A stretch of DNA of 64,000 nt, taken from contig CM034392.1 in assembly GCA_019925095.2 (NCBI GenBank), positions 16,339,387-16,403,386 on the forward strand, written 5' to 3'. The notes under the pieces were generated by a model that made no database searches, had not been told where the DNA came from, and worked only from the letters and a program-made list of their open reading frames with translations. The position numbers were made by a program, and so were the translations under genes. This stretch comes from Dendrolimus kikuchii (Eukaryota > Arthropoda > Insecta > Lepidoptera > Lasiocampidae). Shown one piece after another: positions 22,205 through 32,603 of the stretch. Within the stretch, counting starts at the first letter, position 1. Every line of letters starts with the position of its first letter.

Positions 22205-22735
22205 AAAGTCCCATTGGTGGAAATGCTCGACGAAAATTGTTAGACATTATTATGATTACCCGTGGTCTGGTTTCACCAGGCAACATTTTCGTTTGAATCT
22301 CAACTTCAAACGTTGGTGTTTTCTAAATACGACGGATCTCATAATTCTATTTACGCGGCCTTACTGTATATCGTTATGGATTTCCATTATATGCCTTCGT
22401 GAACTAATAGTCGAGTGTTTTACAGCACTTTATTGATTTTAATTAGATACCTACTCGTTTTAGGATAAACCTAACAATACTTTTAATACGTTTTCTATTT
22501 AATTTTGAGTAATTTTCAGCTATATCTTCGGAACCTAGAGCCTAATAGCAATGAAATTTAAAATATGGAATCATTATGAAACTATTTTGAATCCAATACA
22601 TAAAGAATGATCAAATCGGTTAAAAAACAAAAGTTATGAATGAAATACCTAAAAACCTAAACATGTTTACATGATTTTAACGAGTTTTTTGCTATATCTT
22701 CGGAACACAAAGTCCAATAGCAATAAAAAAATGTG
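22205..22735. repeat. Intergenic with a duplicated motif
   Basis: GCTATATCTTCGGAAC followed by AGTCCAATAGCAAT-like text occurs at about 22,518 and again at about 22,690. A third copy in reverse lies near 44,450-44,495. It is an unclassified dispersed repeat, and no gene is seen. Confidence 0.5.
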
Positions 22736-22739
22736 GGAC

Positions 22740-24026
22740 GGGACCATTTCAGGGAATACTGTTAAAATTAAAACGAAACAAAATATTACATTTGAATTTG
22801 GAATCTGTAATTTTTATCTGATTGTTCGGCGTCTATACACTGTACAACATTTTGCGATATTAAAATGGAGTGTGACGATAAAGAGAACCGAATTGCTGTG
22901 ATTGCATTACACAAAGTAGGTATGGAGCCAAATGCAATTTTTAAAACTCTCCATGCGCTTGGTATTAGTCAAATGTTTGTGTACCGGGCTATTAATAGGT
23001 ACAATGAGACCTCCTCTATTTGTGACAGAAAAAGATCTGGCCGTCCACGTAGTGGTGGTACGAAAAAGGTGGTCAAAGCAGTAATGGAAAGAATTCGAAG
23101 AAATCCTTTCCGAAAGCAAAAGATTTTATCTCGGGAGATGAAGATATCACCTAGAACCATGTCGCGTATTTTAAAAGCAGACTTAGGACTTGCAGCCTAT
23201 AAGAGACTGGTCATTTCTTAACTCATAATTTAAAAAATAATAGGGTGGTAAAATCGAAACAACTACTGAAGCGGTACACAAAGGGAGGTCACAGAAAAAT
23301 TTTGTTTACGGATGAGAATTTTTTTACAATTGAGCAACATTTTAACAAAAACACCGTACAACAAAATGACCGTATTTATGCTCAAAGCTCTAAGGAAGCC
23401 TTTCAATTAGTCGACAGAGTGCAACGTGGGCATTATCCGTCTTCAGTGATGGTTTGGTGGGGAGCTATGAAGGAATGACTGAGCCATATTTTTGTGAAAA
23501 AGGTATCAAAACATCGGCACAAGTGTATCAATATACCATTCTTGAGAAGGTAGTTAAGCCCCTTAACAACACCATGTTCAATAACCAAGAATGGTCCTTC
23601 CAGCAAGACTCGGCGCCGGGTCATAAAGCTCGGTCCACGCAGTCTTGGTTAGAAACGAACGTTTCGGACTTCATCAGAGCTGAAGACTGGCCGTCGTCTA
23701 GTCCCGATCTTAACCCGCTGGATTATAATTTATGGTCAGTTTTAGAGAGTACGACTTGCTTTAAACGCCATAATAATTTGGAGTCCCTAAAACAATCCAT
23801 ACGATTGGCAGTGAAGAATTTTCCCATGGAAAGAGTGCGTGCTTCTGTTGATAACTAGCCTCAACGTTTAAAGGACTGTATTGCAGCCAATGGAGACCAC
23901 TTCGAATAAGCTTTTTTATTTTAAATTGTTTTATATTTATGTATTAAACTAACACACTGTAAACCTTTCAAATGTTATTTGCAATAGAAAAAAAAATTCT
24001 TTGTTACAATATTTATGGCAAGACTA
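22740..24026 (+). mobile_element. maT-type (DD37D) transposon, copy 1, inactive
   Basis: A near full-length transposase gene starts at ATG 22,865: a helix-turn-helix region, then a GRPRSGG linker, then the catalytic domain. Catalytic Asp codons are seen at 23,311 (FTDEN), 23,607 (QQDSAPGHK) and 23,721 (SPDLNPLDYN). Thirty-seven residues separate the last two, which defines the DD37D/maT group. The gene is broken: relative to copy 2 it lacks 4 bp near 23,206, giving a premature stop, and a second frameshift lies near 23,460. The right inverted end (GTTACAATATTTATGGCAAG, then ACTA, to 24,026) matches the left end of copy 2. The left end of this copy is degenerate. Confidence 0.85.
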
Positions 24027-24029
24027 GGT

Positions 24030-25160
24030 ATATATACCAATTGAGAACCTCCTCCTTTTTTGACGTCGGCTTATAATAGTAGTCTTGAGTAGTGGTTGTA
24101 GTTTCAAACGTTTACTTTAAAAGAAATCACGTCTTTATTTTTCACTTGATAGGTTCTGTAATAAATACTCCGTTACAAGACTACGGGCGACGGCGGACGG
24201 GCGCTTACTCGCTCCCCGCGTGTAACCCCGGGCGCAGAGAGCGGTACACAGGGTCCTCCCAAACTTTCAAGGTCGTTGGCATTATTACAAGCCTTAACCA
24301 TATTGCGCGCGAGAGTACAAAATCAACCTGCGCGATTTAGTAAGAAGTTATAGTAAGTAAATTTCAACAAGCGATTCATTATGTTTTCAGTGTTCGAGTT
24401 GAGATGATATTAGATAATTTACAAAAGTAGAGGATTAAGTATGGCGTGTAGGTAGAGGGAGAGATATAATGAGGTAATAATAAGGTGATCGGCTTGCGCC
24501 TCCTAGGTCTTTACGCCCGGTTTTCCCCCACCCCTTGAATCCCCGGATAAAGACGGTCCCAACAACTAACGCGTTTTTTCAACACGGAACATGGCTATAG
24601 GATAACTTTACCTCAGAAACTGTAAAGTAAGCCGCGGTAAAAGCCTCAGTACGCATAATACAGTAGCCTATAAATCGTATGAGCCCAGTATTATATTTCT
24701 TGACAGGTTCTACGTAAAAAATATGAGACCAAAAAGCATGTAGGTCACTTACATATCAAACGTGAGATACGTGCTGAGAATAACACCTAGGTAACGTGGA
24801 AAAATATTTATTTTGCTTATCTTTGTACATTCAAAGTACATATAGTAAGCACCAGCACAGTACATTCGCAGAAGTCTAAATTGGTAGTGGTAACTAACTA
24901 TACAATGCCCTGGGTCGACCGAATAATACAAAAGTATTCGTTTAGAGATCGGAAAGTCAACAATTCTGGAAATGCTATCGTATCCCATGCATGCCTATAC
25001 ATAGGACTAGTTGTTACTCGCGACTTCATCCATATTCATGTCTTACTTTTAGTTGAAGTAGAAACGCAACTGTGACCCGTATTTCTTTAATTATTATCAA
25101 CAACCTAAATATGACTTTTCATATCTCAAACTTAAGGAATTATGTTATGTATTCATGTAT
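24030..25160. other. Intergenic, no feature seen
   Basis: Mostly AT-rich, with two GC-rich patches (about 24,180-24,330 and 24,490-24,560) that have no coherent reading frame and that I cannot identify. Confidence 0.45.
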
Positions 25161-25162
25161 AT

Positions 25163-25470
25163 GTGCAGGAAGAGAGAAAGAATACAATTTCCTGCGGCCG
25201 GGCGGCCTGTCGTAAGAGGCGACTTAACAACCCACAGCCAGGTGGTAGGGCATTTGCCCGACTGGATGGCTACCACCCCTGATCTAAAGTATGTCGCCAT
25301 AACAACCTTGAGTTGTGTTCCGGCATTAGTGACCAGGTTCCAGTCTCCCTTAAGAGAGCAGCAGCGCATTTGTAGCAACTTTGGTGTTGCAAATGTCCAT
25401 AGGCGATGGTAACCGCTTTCCATCAAGTGGGCCGTCTGCCTGTCTGCTGATCTCCTGCAATAAAAAAAAA
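25163..25470 (+). repeat. ~300-bp SINE-like repeat, copy 3
   Basis: Full-length copy starting GTGCAGGAAGAGAGAAAGAA and ending TGCAATAAAAAAAAA. It includes the spacer ACTTTGGTGTTGCAAATGTC, which is missing from copy 1. Confidence 0.8.
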
Positions 25471-25479
25471 TTTAAAAAA

Positions 25480-26070
25480 ATATGTTAGGCTAGACGTAAG
25501 CGGACCGCCGGTCGCTAGCAACAAACAGTTTATAATAAGTACTCCTTTTTTCATACATATTGTAGGGACTCGCCACATACGTGTGGACGCCACCGGTGGC
25601 TGTAGTCGGTGGCCCGTTTATCCAATTCAAAAGTGCTTATGTAAAAAAAGATAACTTACGTAGCTTTATTTATATAAATAGCAAACTATTTGCAAAATAT
25701 TTGAAACAATACACCCACATTGTTTTAAATATTTTATCTTTCTTAACAAATAGCTATGCTAATTTTATTTGAAAGCGTTTAAATACAATGTTTCAGTTTT
25801 TTACTACTAACAGCTATTATTAACTTAAAAAAAAAATAAAATATATCGCTAAGTATATATAGTGTCGCTCTTAAAAGTGACATGACTAAAATTTAAAATA
25901 TTTCAAAATTACTAAAGGTATAGAAAATTATCAATGTTGCTGAATTGGTTTCGAATATTAGAATTTGTTCAGGTGAGAGAACCTATGGCGATGGGTGTAA
26001 TGCGTTCTTTGTGATTCGATATTGTTTTTAATTATAAATGACATTACATGTTGATAGATAACTTATGTAC
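25480..26070. other. Intergenic, no feature seen
   Basis: AT-rich, with one palindromic GCCACCGGTGGC at about 25,590. No gene is supported. Confidence 0.5.
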
Positions 26071-26075
26071 ATACC

Positions 26076-26185
26076 TACACTAATGTGGTTGTTCGTTAAC
26101 GGCGTTACTTTTAACAGTAGGTAAATAGGATGCATTCGGCACTGACAATAACTTTAACATTAACGCAAGTGTGGCCCCAGTATTA
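26076..26185. mobile_element. Diverged, partial copy of the 3011 MITE
   Basis: CACTAATGTGG, TTAACGGCGTTACTTTTAAC, a GATGCATTCGG block and TTAACATTAACGCAAGTGTG follow the same order as the right half of the MITE at 3,150-3,241 (CACTAATGTGG... ATTCGG... TTAACACTAACGCAGATG). The left arm is not evident. Confidence 0.5.
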
Positions 26186-26189
26186 TAGT

Positions 26190-26765
26190 GACGCAAAAAG
26201 CCCATGATCCACTATTAGTAGATAGGTATGTATGACAAATGCAAACAATTGAAAATTGCGCACCTCTGCAAGCATTTTTAGCAAGCATTAATCTTATCGC
26301 TCATAGGTAAATGTTATTATTTCTTCAATAATCTGAGCCCTATTTGCAAACGCTTACTATAAACATCATGATACACAAATAATGTTATACTTTGGCAACA
26401 CGTCAAGTGTCTACACCTTTCAGCTTATGTAACATGACAAAATACCAATGTTATTATCTGGCTCCACGCCTCGTCGAAATAGGTTACTGTATCGTTTTTT
26501 TATTAGATAAAGACGACAGGATATGCGTTAAATCAACTTACCCGTATGTGGCGCGGGAACAACAGCGTTCTTAATGTTTATGTAAATTCTCACAGATGGA
26601 GGCTAACGAACTTACCGACATGTTTACAAAGTGACGCTAGCATTGCTAATTTGAAAGATTTATCTAGTTCTAAATTCTAAATTACTGACGAAGAACGCAG
26701 GTAAGCCGATTTATAATCGAAGAATTCATTCAATGATATTTAAACTGATTATGCATCTATTTTTT
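26190..26765. other. Intergenic, no feature seen
   Basis: AT-rich, with no supported gene. Confidence 0.5.
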
Positions 26766-26767
26766 TT

Positions 26768-27078
26768 TTATTCCAGGAGATCAACAGACAGATCAACGAC
26801 CCACTTGATGGAAAGCGGTTACCATTGCCTATAGACATTGGCAACATCAAAGTTGTTACAAATGCGCTGCTGCTCTCTTAAGGGAGACTGGAACCTGGTC
26901 ACTAATGCCGGAACACAACTCAAGGTTGTTATGGGGACATACTTTAGACCATGGGTGGTGGCCGTCCAGTCGGGCAAATGCCCTATCACCTGGCTGTGGG
27001 TTGTTAAGTCGCTTCTTACGACAGGCCGCCCGGCCGCAGGAAATTGTATTCTTTCTCCGTTCCTGCACGGATAAAAAC
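26768..27078 (-). repeat. ~300-bp SINE-like repeat, copy 4
   Basis: Minus-strand full-length copy beginning TTTATCCGTGCAGGAACGGA at 27,075 and ending in the A-rich tail, seen as T-run 26,760-26,770 on the plus strand. Confidence 0.8.
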
Positions 27079-27353
27079 ATCTACAGAAACACACAACATC
27101 TATACAAGACAATGCCATCTTATGTTATTAAATATACCTAATTTAAATATTTTTTTTAAAAACCAACGATGATATAGAATATATTGGTTCATATTTGTTT
27201 TCAAGACGTTTAAAAATTGTTAATCGCTGCGCGCCGTACTAAAGTATAGCTCGAAAAAGCGCCTGATTTCCCTAGAGGATATTGACTACGTGACAAAAAC
27301 CTAAGTCCCCTGAAAAGCATATATAGTTATATCGGCATTAGATTAGGTTCCAA

Positions 27354-27873
27354 CTAAAGAGCCATTTACATGGAGAGAGTTTATCGCACGTTTTGGGGCA
27401 GAAATCTATGGGGTATACTATTTTCGTAGGCGATACTCTTTAGATAATAATCGCATGTGTAAACATGTTCAACCAAAAAATAAAAACTCGCTTACGAGTG
27501 TGTCATACGATAATCGTAAGATAATTATCACCAAGAGTTTTGTTTACACTACGACACAAATCGCATTGAGATATTTGCCTACGATTTCTCGACTTGTCTA
27601 AACTGGAACTCGTATGATATTTTTTCAAGTTCATGCGAGTATCATACAAATTAGTTTCAACCGATTTGAATGCGAGACTTACCTTTCGAGCTCGGTGATG
27701 ACACGGTATTTTGTGTTTTGTTCACACAGAGAGGTCAATATTCAATGACCAGGCGATTATTGCCCTTCCATGTACGATATCGTATGTTTAGTTTACATGA
27801 TAATATTTTTTTCTTGCTTTCGACAATGGTATCTTGGGGGCAAGAAACTATCGCCATGTAAATGGCCCTTTAG
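27354..27873. mobile_element. 520-bp MITE with ~22-bp inverted termini
   Basis: The left end CTAAAGAGCCATTTACATGG is mirrored by the right end, which on the minus strand reads CTAAAGGGCCATTTACATGG. The interior is non-coding, with further self-complementary pieces such as ACTCGCTTACGAGT. No target duplication was resolved. Confidence 0.65.
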
Positions 27874-27974
27874 GGATATAGTAGTTGGGGTTTCCATTTA
27901 TCACATGTATTAAATATATATTAATAGTATCTAAATAATATTTTCTTAAGTTTTCGCGACTTGTATACATAATA

Positions 27975-28024
27975 AAACTACGTTTTAACGGTTTACCGCG
28001 CTTAAACCCGTTAAAACGTAGTTT
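27975..28024. repeat. Hairpin-forming inverted repeat
   Basis: AAAACTACGTTTTAACGG is followed, after a short loop, by CCGTTAAAACGTAGTTTT. The outer flanks (TATCTAAATA and TTAAG) also recur on both sides. It is likely a small foldback element adjacent to gypsy element 2. Confidence 0.6.
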
Positions 28025-28082
28025 TCTTAAGTATCTAAATAGGTTGAAAGTCCACCTGATTCTTCACTTTGTTTTTCGAACT

Positions 28083-28255
28083 TGTGGGACAACCTTTTTA
28101 TACGTTTATTTTTCTATACATTTTTACATTTTATTGACATTGTCATTCTTATGTTAGCCATCGAAAATTATTCTCTGTATTTTATTGTAAAACTGGTAAT
28201 TAAATAATTCGTCTTTAAACAAAGCATATCTTCTTCTTTGCACCAATCCGCCACA
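28083..28255 (+). repeat. 5' LTR of gypsy element 2
   Basis: 173 bp, one mismatch to 30,979-31,151. Confidence 0.92.
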
Positions 28256-28258
28256 TAT

Positions 28259-28302
28259 TGGTGACCCCGACGTGATTTGAACACGCAACCTTCTGTCTGA
28301 GT
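28259..28302 (+). other. Extended primer binding region complementary to tRNA-Trp
   Basis: Starting three bases after the LTR, TGGTGACCCCGACGTGATTT and the next 17 bases (to 28,295) are an exact complement of the 3' end of eukaryotic tRNA-Trp including CCA. This covers the acceptor 3' strand, the whole T arm, the variable loop and the start of the anticodon stem. With two single-base gaps the similarity continues to about 28,302, into the anticodon loop. A normal primer site is about 18 nt. The tRNA-Trp comparison is from knowledge of the conserved tRNA sequence. Confidence 0.8.
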
Positions 28303-30956
28303 ATATTAACCTCCTCCGAGAATTTCCAGAGATCACTCGACCAGCGGGCACCGAACGGGTCATTAGCCATAGCACAGTTCACTTCATCAGGACTACACCT
28401 GGACCACCTGTTCACTGCACGCCAAGAAGATTATCGCCAGAAATGCTGAAGATTGCCAAGCAGGAGTTTAGTGAGATGATCAAAAACGGAACTGCCAGGC
28501 CATCGGAGAGCCCGTGGTCGTCACCATTGCATCTCGTTCCTAAAAAAGATCATGGTTGGCGTCCATGCGGAGACTATCGTATGTTGAACGCTCGCACAAT
28601 ACCCGACCGCTATCCAGTCAGGCATATTCAAGATTTTACGCATTATATATCTGGTTGTACTATCTTTTCCAAGATTGATCTCGTTAAGGCTTACAACCAG
28701 ATTCCAGTAAACCCGGAAGATATTCCAAAAACAGCGATTACCACACCTTTTGGAATGTATGAATTTCCATATATGTCATTTGGCTTACGTAACGCAGGTC
28801 AGACATTTCAGAGGTTTGTGGATGAAATGACCAGAGATTTCGATTTTTGCTACTGTTATCTTGATGACTTTTTAATATTTTCACCAGATTCCACCACTCA
28901 CTTTGAACATCTACGTCAAATTTTCGCTAGATTGAAAGAATATGGCATGGTCATTAACACGAGCAAATGCGTTTTTGGAGCCTCAGAAGTAACTTTTCTT
29001 GGCTGTAATGTTTCAGTAGCTGGCATCAAACCTACCGGCGAAAGCATCGAAGCCATTAAGAATTTCCCTCCTCCAAAGACTGTCAAGGAGTTGAGATATT
29101 TCTTGGGAATGCTCAACTTTTATCGTCGGTTTCTCAAAGATGCCGCTAAATTACAAGCTCCACTTCACGATCTGCTTACCGGCTCTGTGAAAGGCTCACA
29201 TTCTGTGACTTTGTCCGGAGTTACACTACAGGCATTTGAAGCATGCAAACAAAGTCTATGCAACGCAACACTTTTAGCACACCCGGATATCGACGCTAAA
29301 CTAGCCTTAGTGACAGACGCTTCGGACGTTGCCATTGGTGGCGTATTAGAGCAGCATCGTAATGGCGAAACGCAGCCACTAGCTTTCTTCAGTCGTAAAC
29401 TTAGCATGACGCAGAAGAATTACTCACCTTACGATCGAGAACTGCTGGCCATTTATGAAGCCATTCGTCACTTTCGACATTTCGTTGAAGCTCGTCATTT
29501 CACTGTGTTTACTGATCATAAACCTCTCTGCTTTGCATTTCAACAACGCAAAGACAAATGCTCTCCACGCCAATTCCGACATCTGGATTTTATTTCGCAA
29601 TTTACGACGGATATCCAGCATATATCGGGAAAAAACAATATCGTCGCTGATCTTCTCTCCAGAATTGAGGAGATAGCTCAGCCTGTCGATCTTAACATCT
29701 TGGCGGAATCTCAGCAAACCGACACTGAGCTTCAAACAATTTTACAAGGCAATACAGCCCTAGATCTCATCAAGGTTAATATACCAGCCACACGGACGGG
29801 GTTATACTGCGATCAGAAGATGCAGCCACCTCGCCCGTATGTTCCAGCTGACTTAAGGAGACAAGTTTTTAATAGCTTACATTCCCTCAGCCACCCAGCC
29901 GCCAACACCACCTTGAAATTAGTGGCACAGCGTTATGTTTGGCCAGGAATGAACAAAGACTGTCGTGAGTGGGCCAGAGCCTGTCCTTCATGTCAACGGA
30001 CCAAAGTCTCAAGACACGTTTCATCACCGCTGGGAAATTTTAAACTACCTCGCGGAAGATTTCAGGTCATTCATATTGACTTAATCGGACCGTTGCCGAT
30101 ATCAGATGGTTTCCGCTACTGCCTCACCGCCGTCGATAGATTCACGCGCTGGCCTGAGGCGATAGCTTTACAAGATATTAGAGCTGAAACTGTAGCGAAA
30201 GCGTTCGTCACTCACTGGATCGCTCGTTATGGATGCCCACAGCAGATAGTGACGGATCGTGGCAAACAGTTCGAGTCTGCGCTTATGAAGCAGTTATCAG
30301 AACTTGCAGGTTTTCAACGTTGCAGGACTACGGCATATCATCCCGCCAGTAATGGTTTAGTTGAAAGAATGCACCGCCAGTTGAAAACGGCAATTGTGTG
30401 TCATAATAACCAGAGATGGGCTGAGAGCTTACCACTCGTCTTATTGGGCATGAGAACCGCCTTTAAAGATGATATTCAAGCGTCGCCTGCCGAGCTTGTT
30501 TATGGCGAGACACTTCGCTTGCCTGGTGAGTTCCTACAACCAGACAACACTCTTCATTCCACCTCAGATGTGACTGATTTCACAGCGCGCCTTCGCGCCA
30601 TTATGAGTAACATTCGTCCTACACCAACTTCAAGGCATTGCAACAGGAACATCTTCATTTTCAGAGACTTGCCTACTGCATCGCATGTCTACGTCAGAGA
30701 TGACACTGTGCGCGGAGCTCTTCAGCCAGCCTACTCAGGTCCTTACAAAGTTCTAGACAGGACCGACAAGATTTACAAGCTGGTTATGAAAGGTAAAGAG
30801 CAAACAGTGACTATAGAAAGGTTGAAGCCAGCTTATATGGTTGCTGATGGACACCGCACCTCTGACGTCACACTATCACAGCAAAAAGAGGAACCTGGGA
30901 TAAGAACGCGATCGGGAAGGAGAATTTTGTTCCCTAACTATTATCGCCCATCCTAG
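28281..30956 (+). CDS. Pol polyprotein of gypsy element 2 (RT-RNase H-integrase)
   Basis: The frame is open from 28,281, just after an in-frame TGA at 28,278. The first Met is at 28,443 (837 codons). The N-terminal part reads a typical protease-RT linker ([15 protein letters not shown], then [14 protein letters not shown]). The reverse transcriptase follows with [14 protein letters not shown] and the L-D-D site near residue 141 from the Met. RNase H (V-T-D-A-S) is near 292. The integrase has an H-H-C-C finger (~480-525) and D, D, E near 543, 603 and 640. The C-terminus carries a chromatin- or DNA-binding-like tail. No interrupting stop is present. Gag and protease are missing, so if translated it would need Gag from another element. 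It matches the branch of Ty3/gypsy elements with a [13 protein letters not shown] start; I do not assign a named family. Confidence 0.9.
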   Translation, partial: TRNLLSEYINLLREFPEITRPAGTERVISHSTVHFIRTTPGPPVHCTPRRLSPEMLKIAKQEFSEMIKNGTARPSESPWSSPLHLVPKKDHGWRPCGDYRMLNARTIPDRYPVRHIQDFTHYISGCTIFSKIDLVKAYNQIPVNPEDIPKTAITTPFGMYEFPYMSFGLRNAGQTFQRFVDEMTRDFDFCYCYLDDFLIFSPDSTTHFEHLRQIFARLKEYGMVINTSKCVFGASEVTFLGCNVSVAGIKPTGESIEAIKNFPPPKTVKELRYFLGMLNFYRRFLKDAAKLQAPLHDLLTGSVKGSHSVTLSGVTLQAFEACKQSLCNATLLAHPDIDAKLALVTDASDVAIGGVLEQHRNGETQPLAFFSRKLSMTQKNYSPYDRELLAIYEAIRHFRHFVEARHFTVFTDHKPLCFAFQQRKDKCSPRQFRHLDFISQFTTDIQHISGKNNIVADLLSRIEEIAQPVDLNILAESQQTDTELQTILQGNTALDLIKVNIPATRTGLYCDQKMQPPRPYVPADLRRQVFNSLHSLSHPAANTTLKLVAQRYVWPGMNKDCREWARACPSCQRTKVSRHVSSPLGNFKLPRGRFQVIHIDLIGPLPISDGFRYCLTAVDRFTRWPEAIALQDIRAETVAKAFVTHWIARYGCPQQIVTDRGKQFESALMKQLSELAGFQRCRTTAYHPASNGLVERMHRQLKTAIVCHNNQRWAESLPLVLLGMRTAFKDDIQASPAELVYGETLRLPGEFLQPDNTLHSTSDVTDFTARLRAIMSNIRPTPTSRHCNRNIFIFRDLPTASHVYVRDDTVRGALQPAYSGPYKVLDRTDKIYKLVMKGKEQTVTIERLKPAYMVADGHRTSDVTLSQQKEEPGIRTRSGRRILFPNYYRPS

Positions 30957-30978
30957 GATGGTCTCTGGGGGGGAGCCC

Positions 30979-31151
30979 TGTGGGACAACCTTTTTATACG
31001 TTTATTTTTCTATACATTTTTACATTTTATTGACATTGTCATTCTTATGTTAGCCATCGAAAATTATTCTCTGTATTTTATTGTAAAACTGGTAATTAAA
31101 TAATTCGTCTTTAAACAAAGCCTATCTTCTTCTTTGCACCAATCCGCCACA
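30979..31151 (+). repeat. 3' LTR of gypsy element 2
   Basis: 173 bp, one mismatch to the 5' LTR. Preceded by the purine tract CTGGGGGGGAG. Confidence 0.92.
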
Positions 31152-31159
31152 AACTATTT

Positions 31160-31870
31160 AGCCTTGTAGACACCTATTCAGATAGGTATCTCTAATTTAT
31201 TTTTATACCGCCTTGTGTATTTCTAAATTGGACCCCTCAAAGACGATATAAAGCATTTTAATATTCAATATAGTTCCGAAATTGGTTAGATAATCTACCC
31301 GGTAGTTCTCAGGTTACTTAAAGGTTGCCCTGTGTATACAATTTCAACATAAATAAAGCAGTATTATGCCCGTTCAAACCGCATTAATCTTGAAGTTTCA
31401 AAGTTTGTTAATACCAAAAATATAATTTATATAACGCAAATGAATAAATAAGTTATAGTTTGGAAGTCATAAATGTTCTCTTAAGCATTAATGCTTTGTA
31501 AACTTACAAACTCCAACTACCTCACTTTGTATGAAACATCGACCAAGCGCATGTTAGGTTGTTTCGTCACACCTACTGAAAGTAAGACATAGTTTGCAGA
31601 AACTTCGCCTAGCGGTTGGTTCCGTGAGAACGTATTCAATGTATTTTGAATAGCAATCACATCATGCGACACGTTACGCGACTGAAAGTTCGGCGAACGG
31701 AAGTACTGCATTTTATTTATGTACCACATGCTTCAAGTTTTACGGATCTAAAAGTACATTTCACCACATCATATTGCGAAGACTGCTAAAATTAATACTT
31801 TAACGGATTATGTAACACAATAGGGAAGATGTTTGGGAAATGTTTTGTACCGTCCCGTACAATTCTCCAT
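31160..31870. other. Intergenic, no feature seen
   Basis: AT-rich. A 70-codon minus frame at 31,517-31,729 shows no recognisable motif. Confidence 0.45.
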
Positions 31871-31875
31871 CGCTG

Positions 31876-31917
31876 AACTACGCACCGCGTAGTTAATTCC
31901 GACTGGTTGTCGGAATT
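31876..31917. repeat. Two perfect adjacent hairpins
   Basis: AACTACGC-ACC-GCGTAGTT (31,876-31,894) is followed without a gap by AATTCCGAC-TGGTT-GTCGGAATT (31,895-31,917). A third small one, CATCTG-ATAAC-CAGATG, lies near 31,970. The function is unknown. Confidence 0.6.
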
Positions 31918-32225
31918 TCATTCATAAATTAAATTCATAGTCTAAGAGACGCTGAAGATCGACCTTCACCCATCTGATAACCAGATGAGACATATTTTTT
32001 TATGAAAATATAGGTATGGATTTGTAAACTTTTACACACTTATGATAGCTCGCCAATCAAAAAGTGTTCATGGCTATTTTTGAAGTCTTCAAAGCATGGC
32101 AATAATATTCCATGAACTTTTTTTTGCATATTGCCTATAGGGTTATTTTTGTAATTAAATTGTCTTTCTTATGAGACCAATTTTTATTGGTGAACAGAAG
32201 GGTGTAGTTATCTATATTAACTTAC

Positions 32226-32270
32226 CTGTTCAATGTTCATACCTGCTTGCCAGGTATGAACATTGAACAG
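32226..32270. repeat. Perfect 20-bp stem, 5-nt loop hairpin
   Basis: CTGTTCAATGTTCATACCTG, loop CTTGC, then its exact reverse complement. Pairing stops abruptly on both sides. Nothing else marks a transposon or gene here. Confidence 0.85.
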
Positions 32271-32279
32271 AAATAAATA

Positions 32280-32600
32280 GGCAACCCTATTAAGGCATAT
32301 TTTCCGTGTTAAAAACATAGATACCGATGTCATTCCCATACATTTTCCATTCTATTCGTTAGCACTAATGCCGTCTAGGGGAGTAGGACTTTAAATTGAT
32401 GATTGAGTTAAGTTTAAAAAATAAGCCCTTGATAGTAAGTTTAAGTTATGATTCTTTATAAAACACAAACGGACGCTGGAAGGACTGGTGGTAATAACTG
32501 TGCCGCAAGATGTGTCACAGGTTTAATTTTTCACTAGGCGATTGTCATTCAAGCAGAAGCCAAAATATATAAAAATACTATAATTCCGTTTCCTGAAATA
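32280..32600. other. Intergenic, no feature seen
   Basis: AT-rich spacer. Confidence 0.5.
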
Positions 32601-32603
32601 AAA

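Larger units (their letters stand above)
28083..31151 (+). mobile_element. Ty3/gypsy element 2, lacking gag and protease
   Basis: Two 173-bp LTRs (28,083-28,255 and 30,979-31,151) begin TG and end CA. They differ at one position (A 28,226 versus C 31,122). AACT flanks both sides (28,079-28,082; 31,152-31,155), a 4-bp target duplication. The internal region is only 2.7 kb. After the 5' LTR comes a tRNA-Trp-complementary segment much longer than a normal primer site, then directly the linker that precedes the reverse transcriptase. Gag and protease are absent. A G-rich polypurine tract (30,965-30,975) precedes the 3' LTR. The near-identical LTRs suggest a young, non-autonomous deletion derivative that was itself transposed. 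Confidence 0.92.

Noticed and set aside
23433..23624. Minus-strand frames across the maT transposase
   Set aside because: Shadows of the transposase gene on the opposite strand.
28259..28302. tRNA-Trp gene on the minus strand
   Set aside because: Only the 3' half is present, directly beside an LTR, with no 5' half, A box or acceptor 5' strand; it is a primer-derived segment.
31517..31729. 70-codon minus frame
   Set aside because: No motif, splice context or family resemblance.
32226..32270. miRNA precursor
   Set aside because: Stem of 20 bp with perfect pairing and no flanking stem is too short for a typical pre-miRNA; no expression evidence is possible here.
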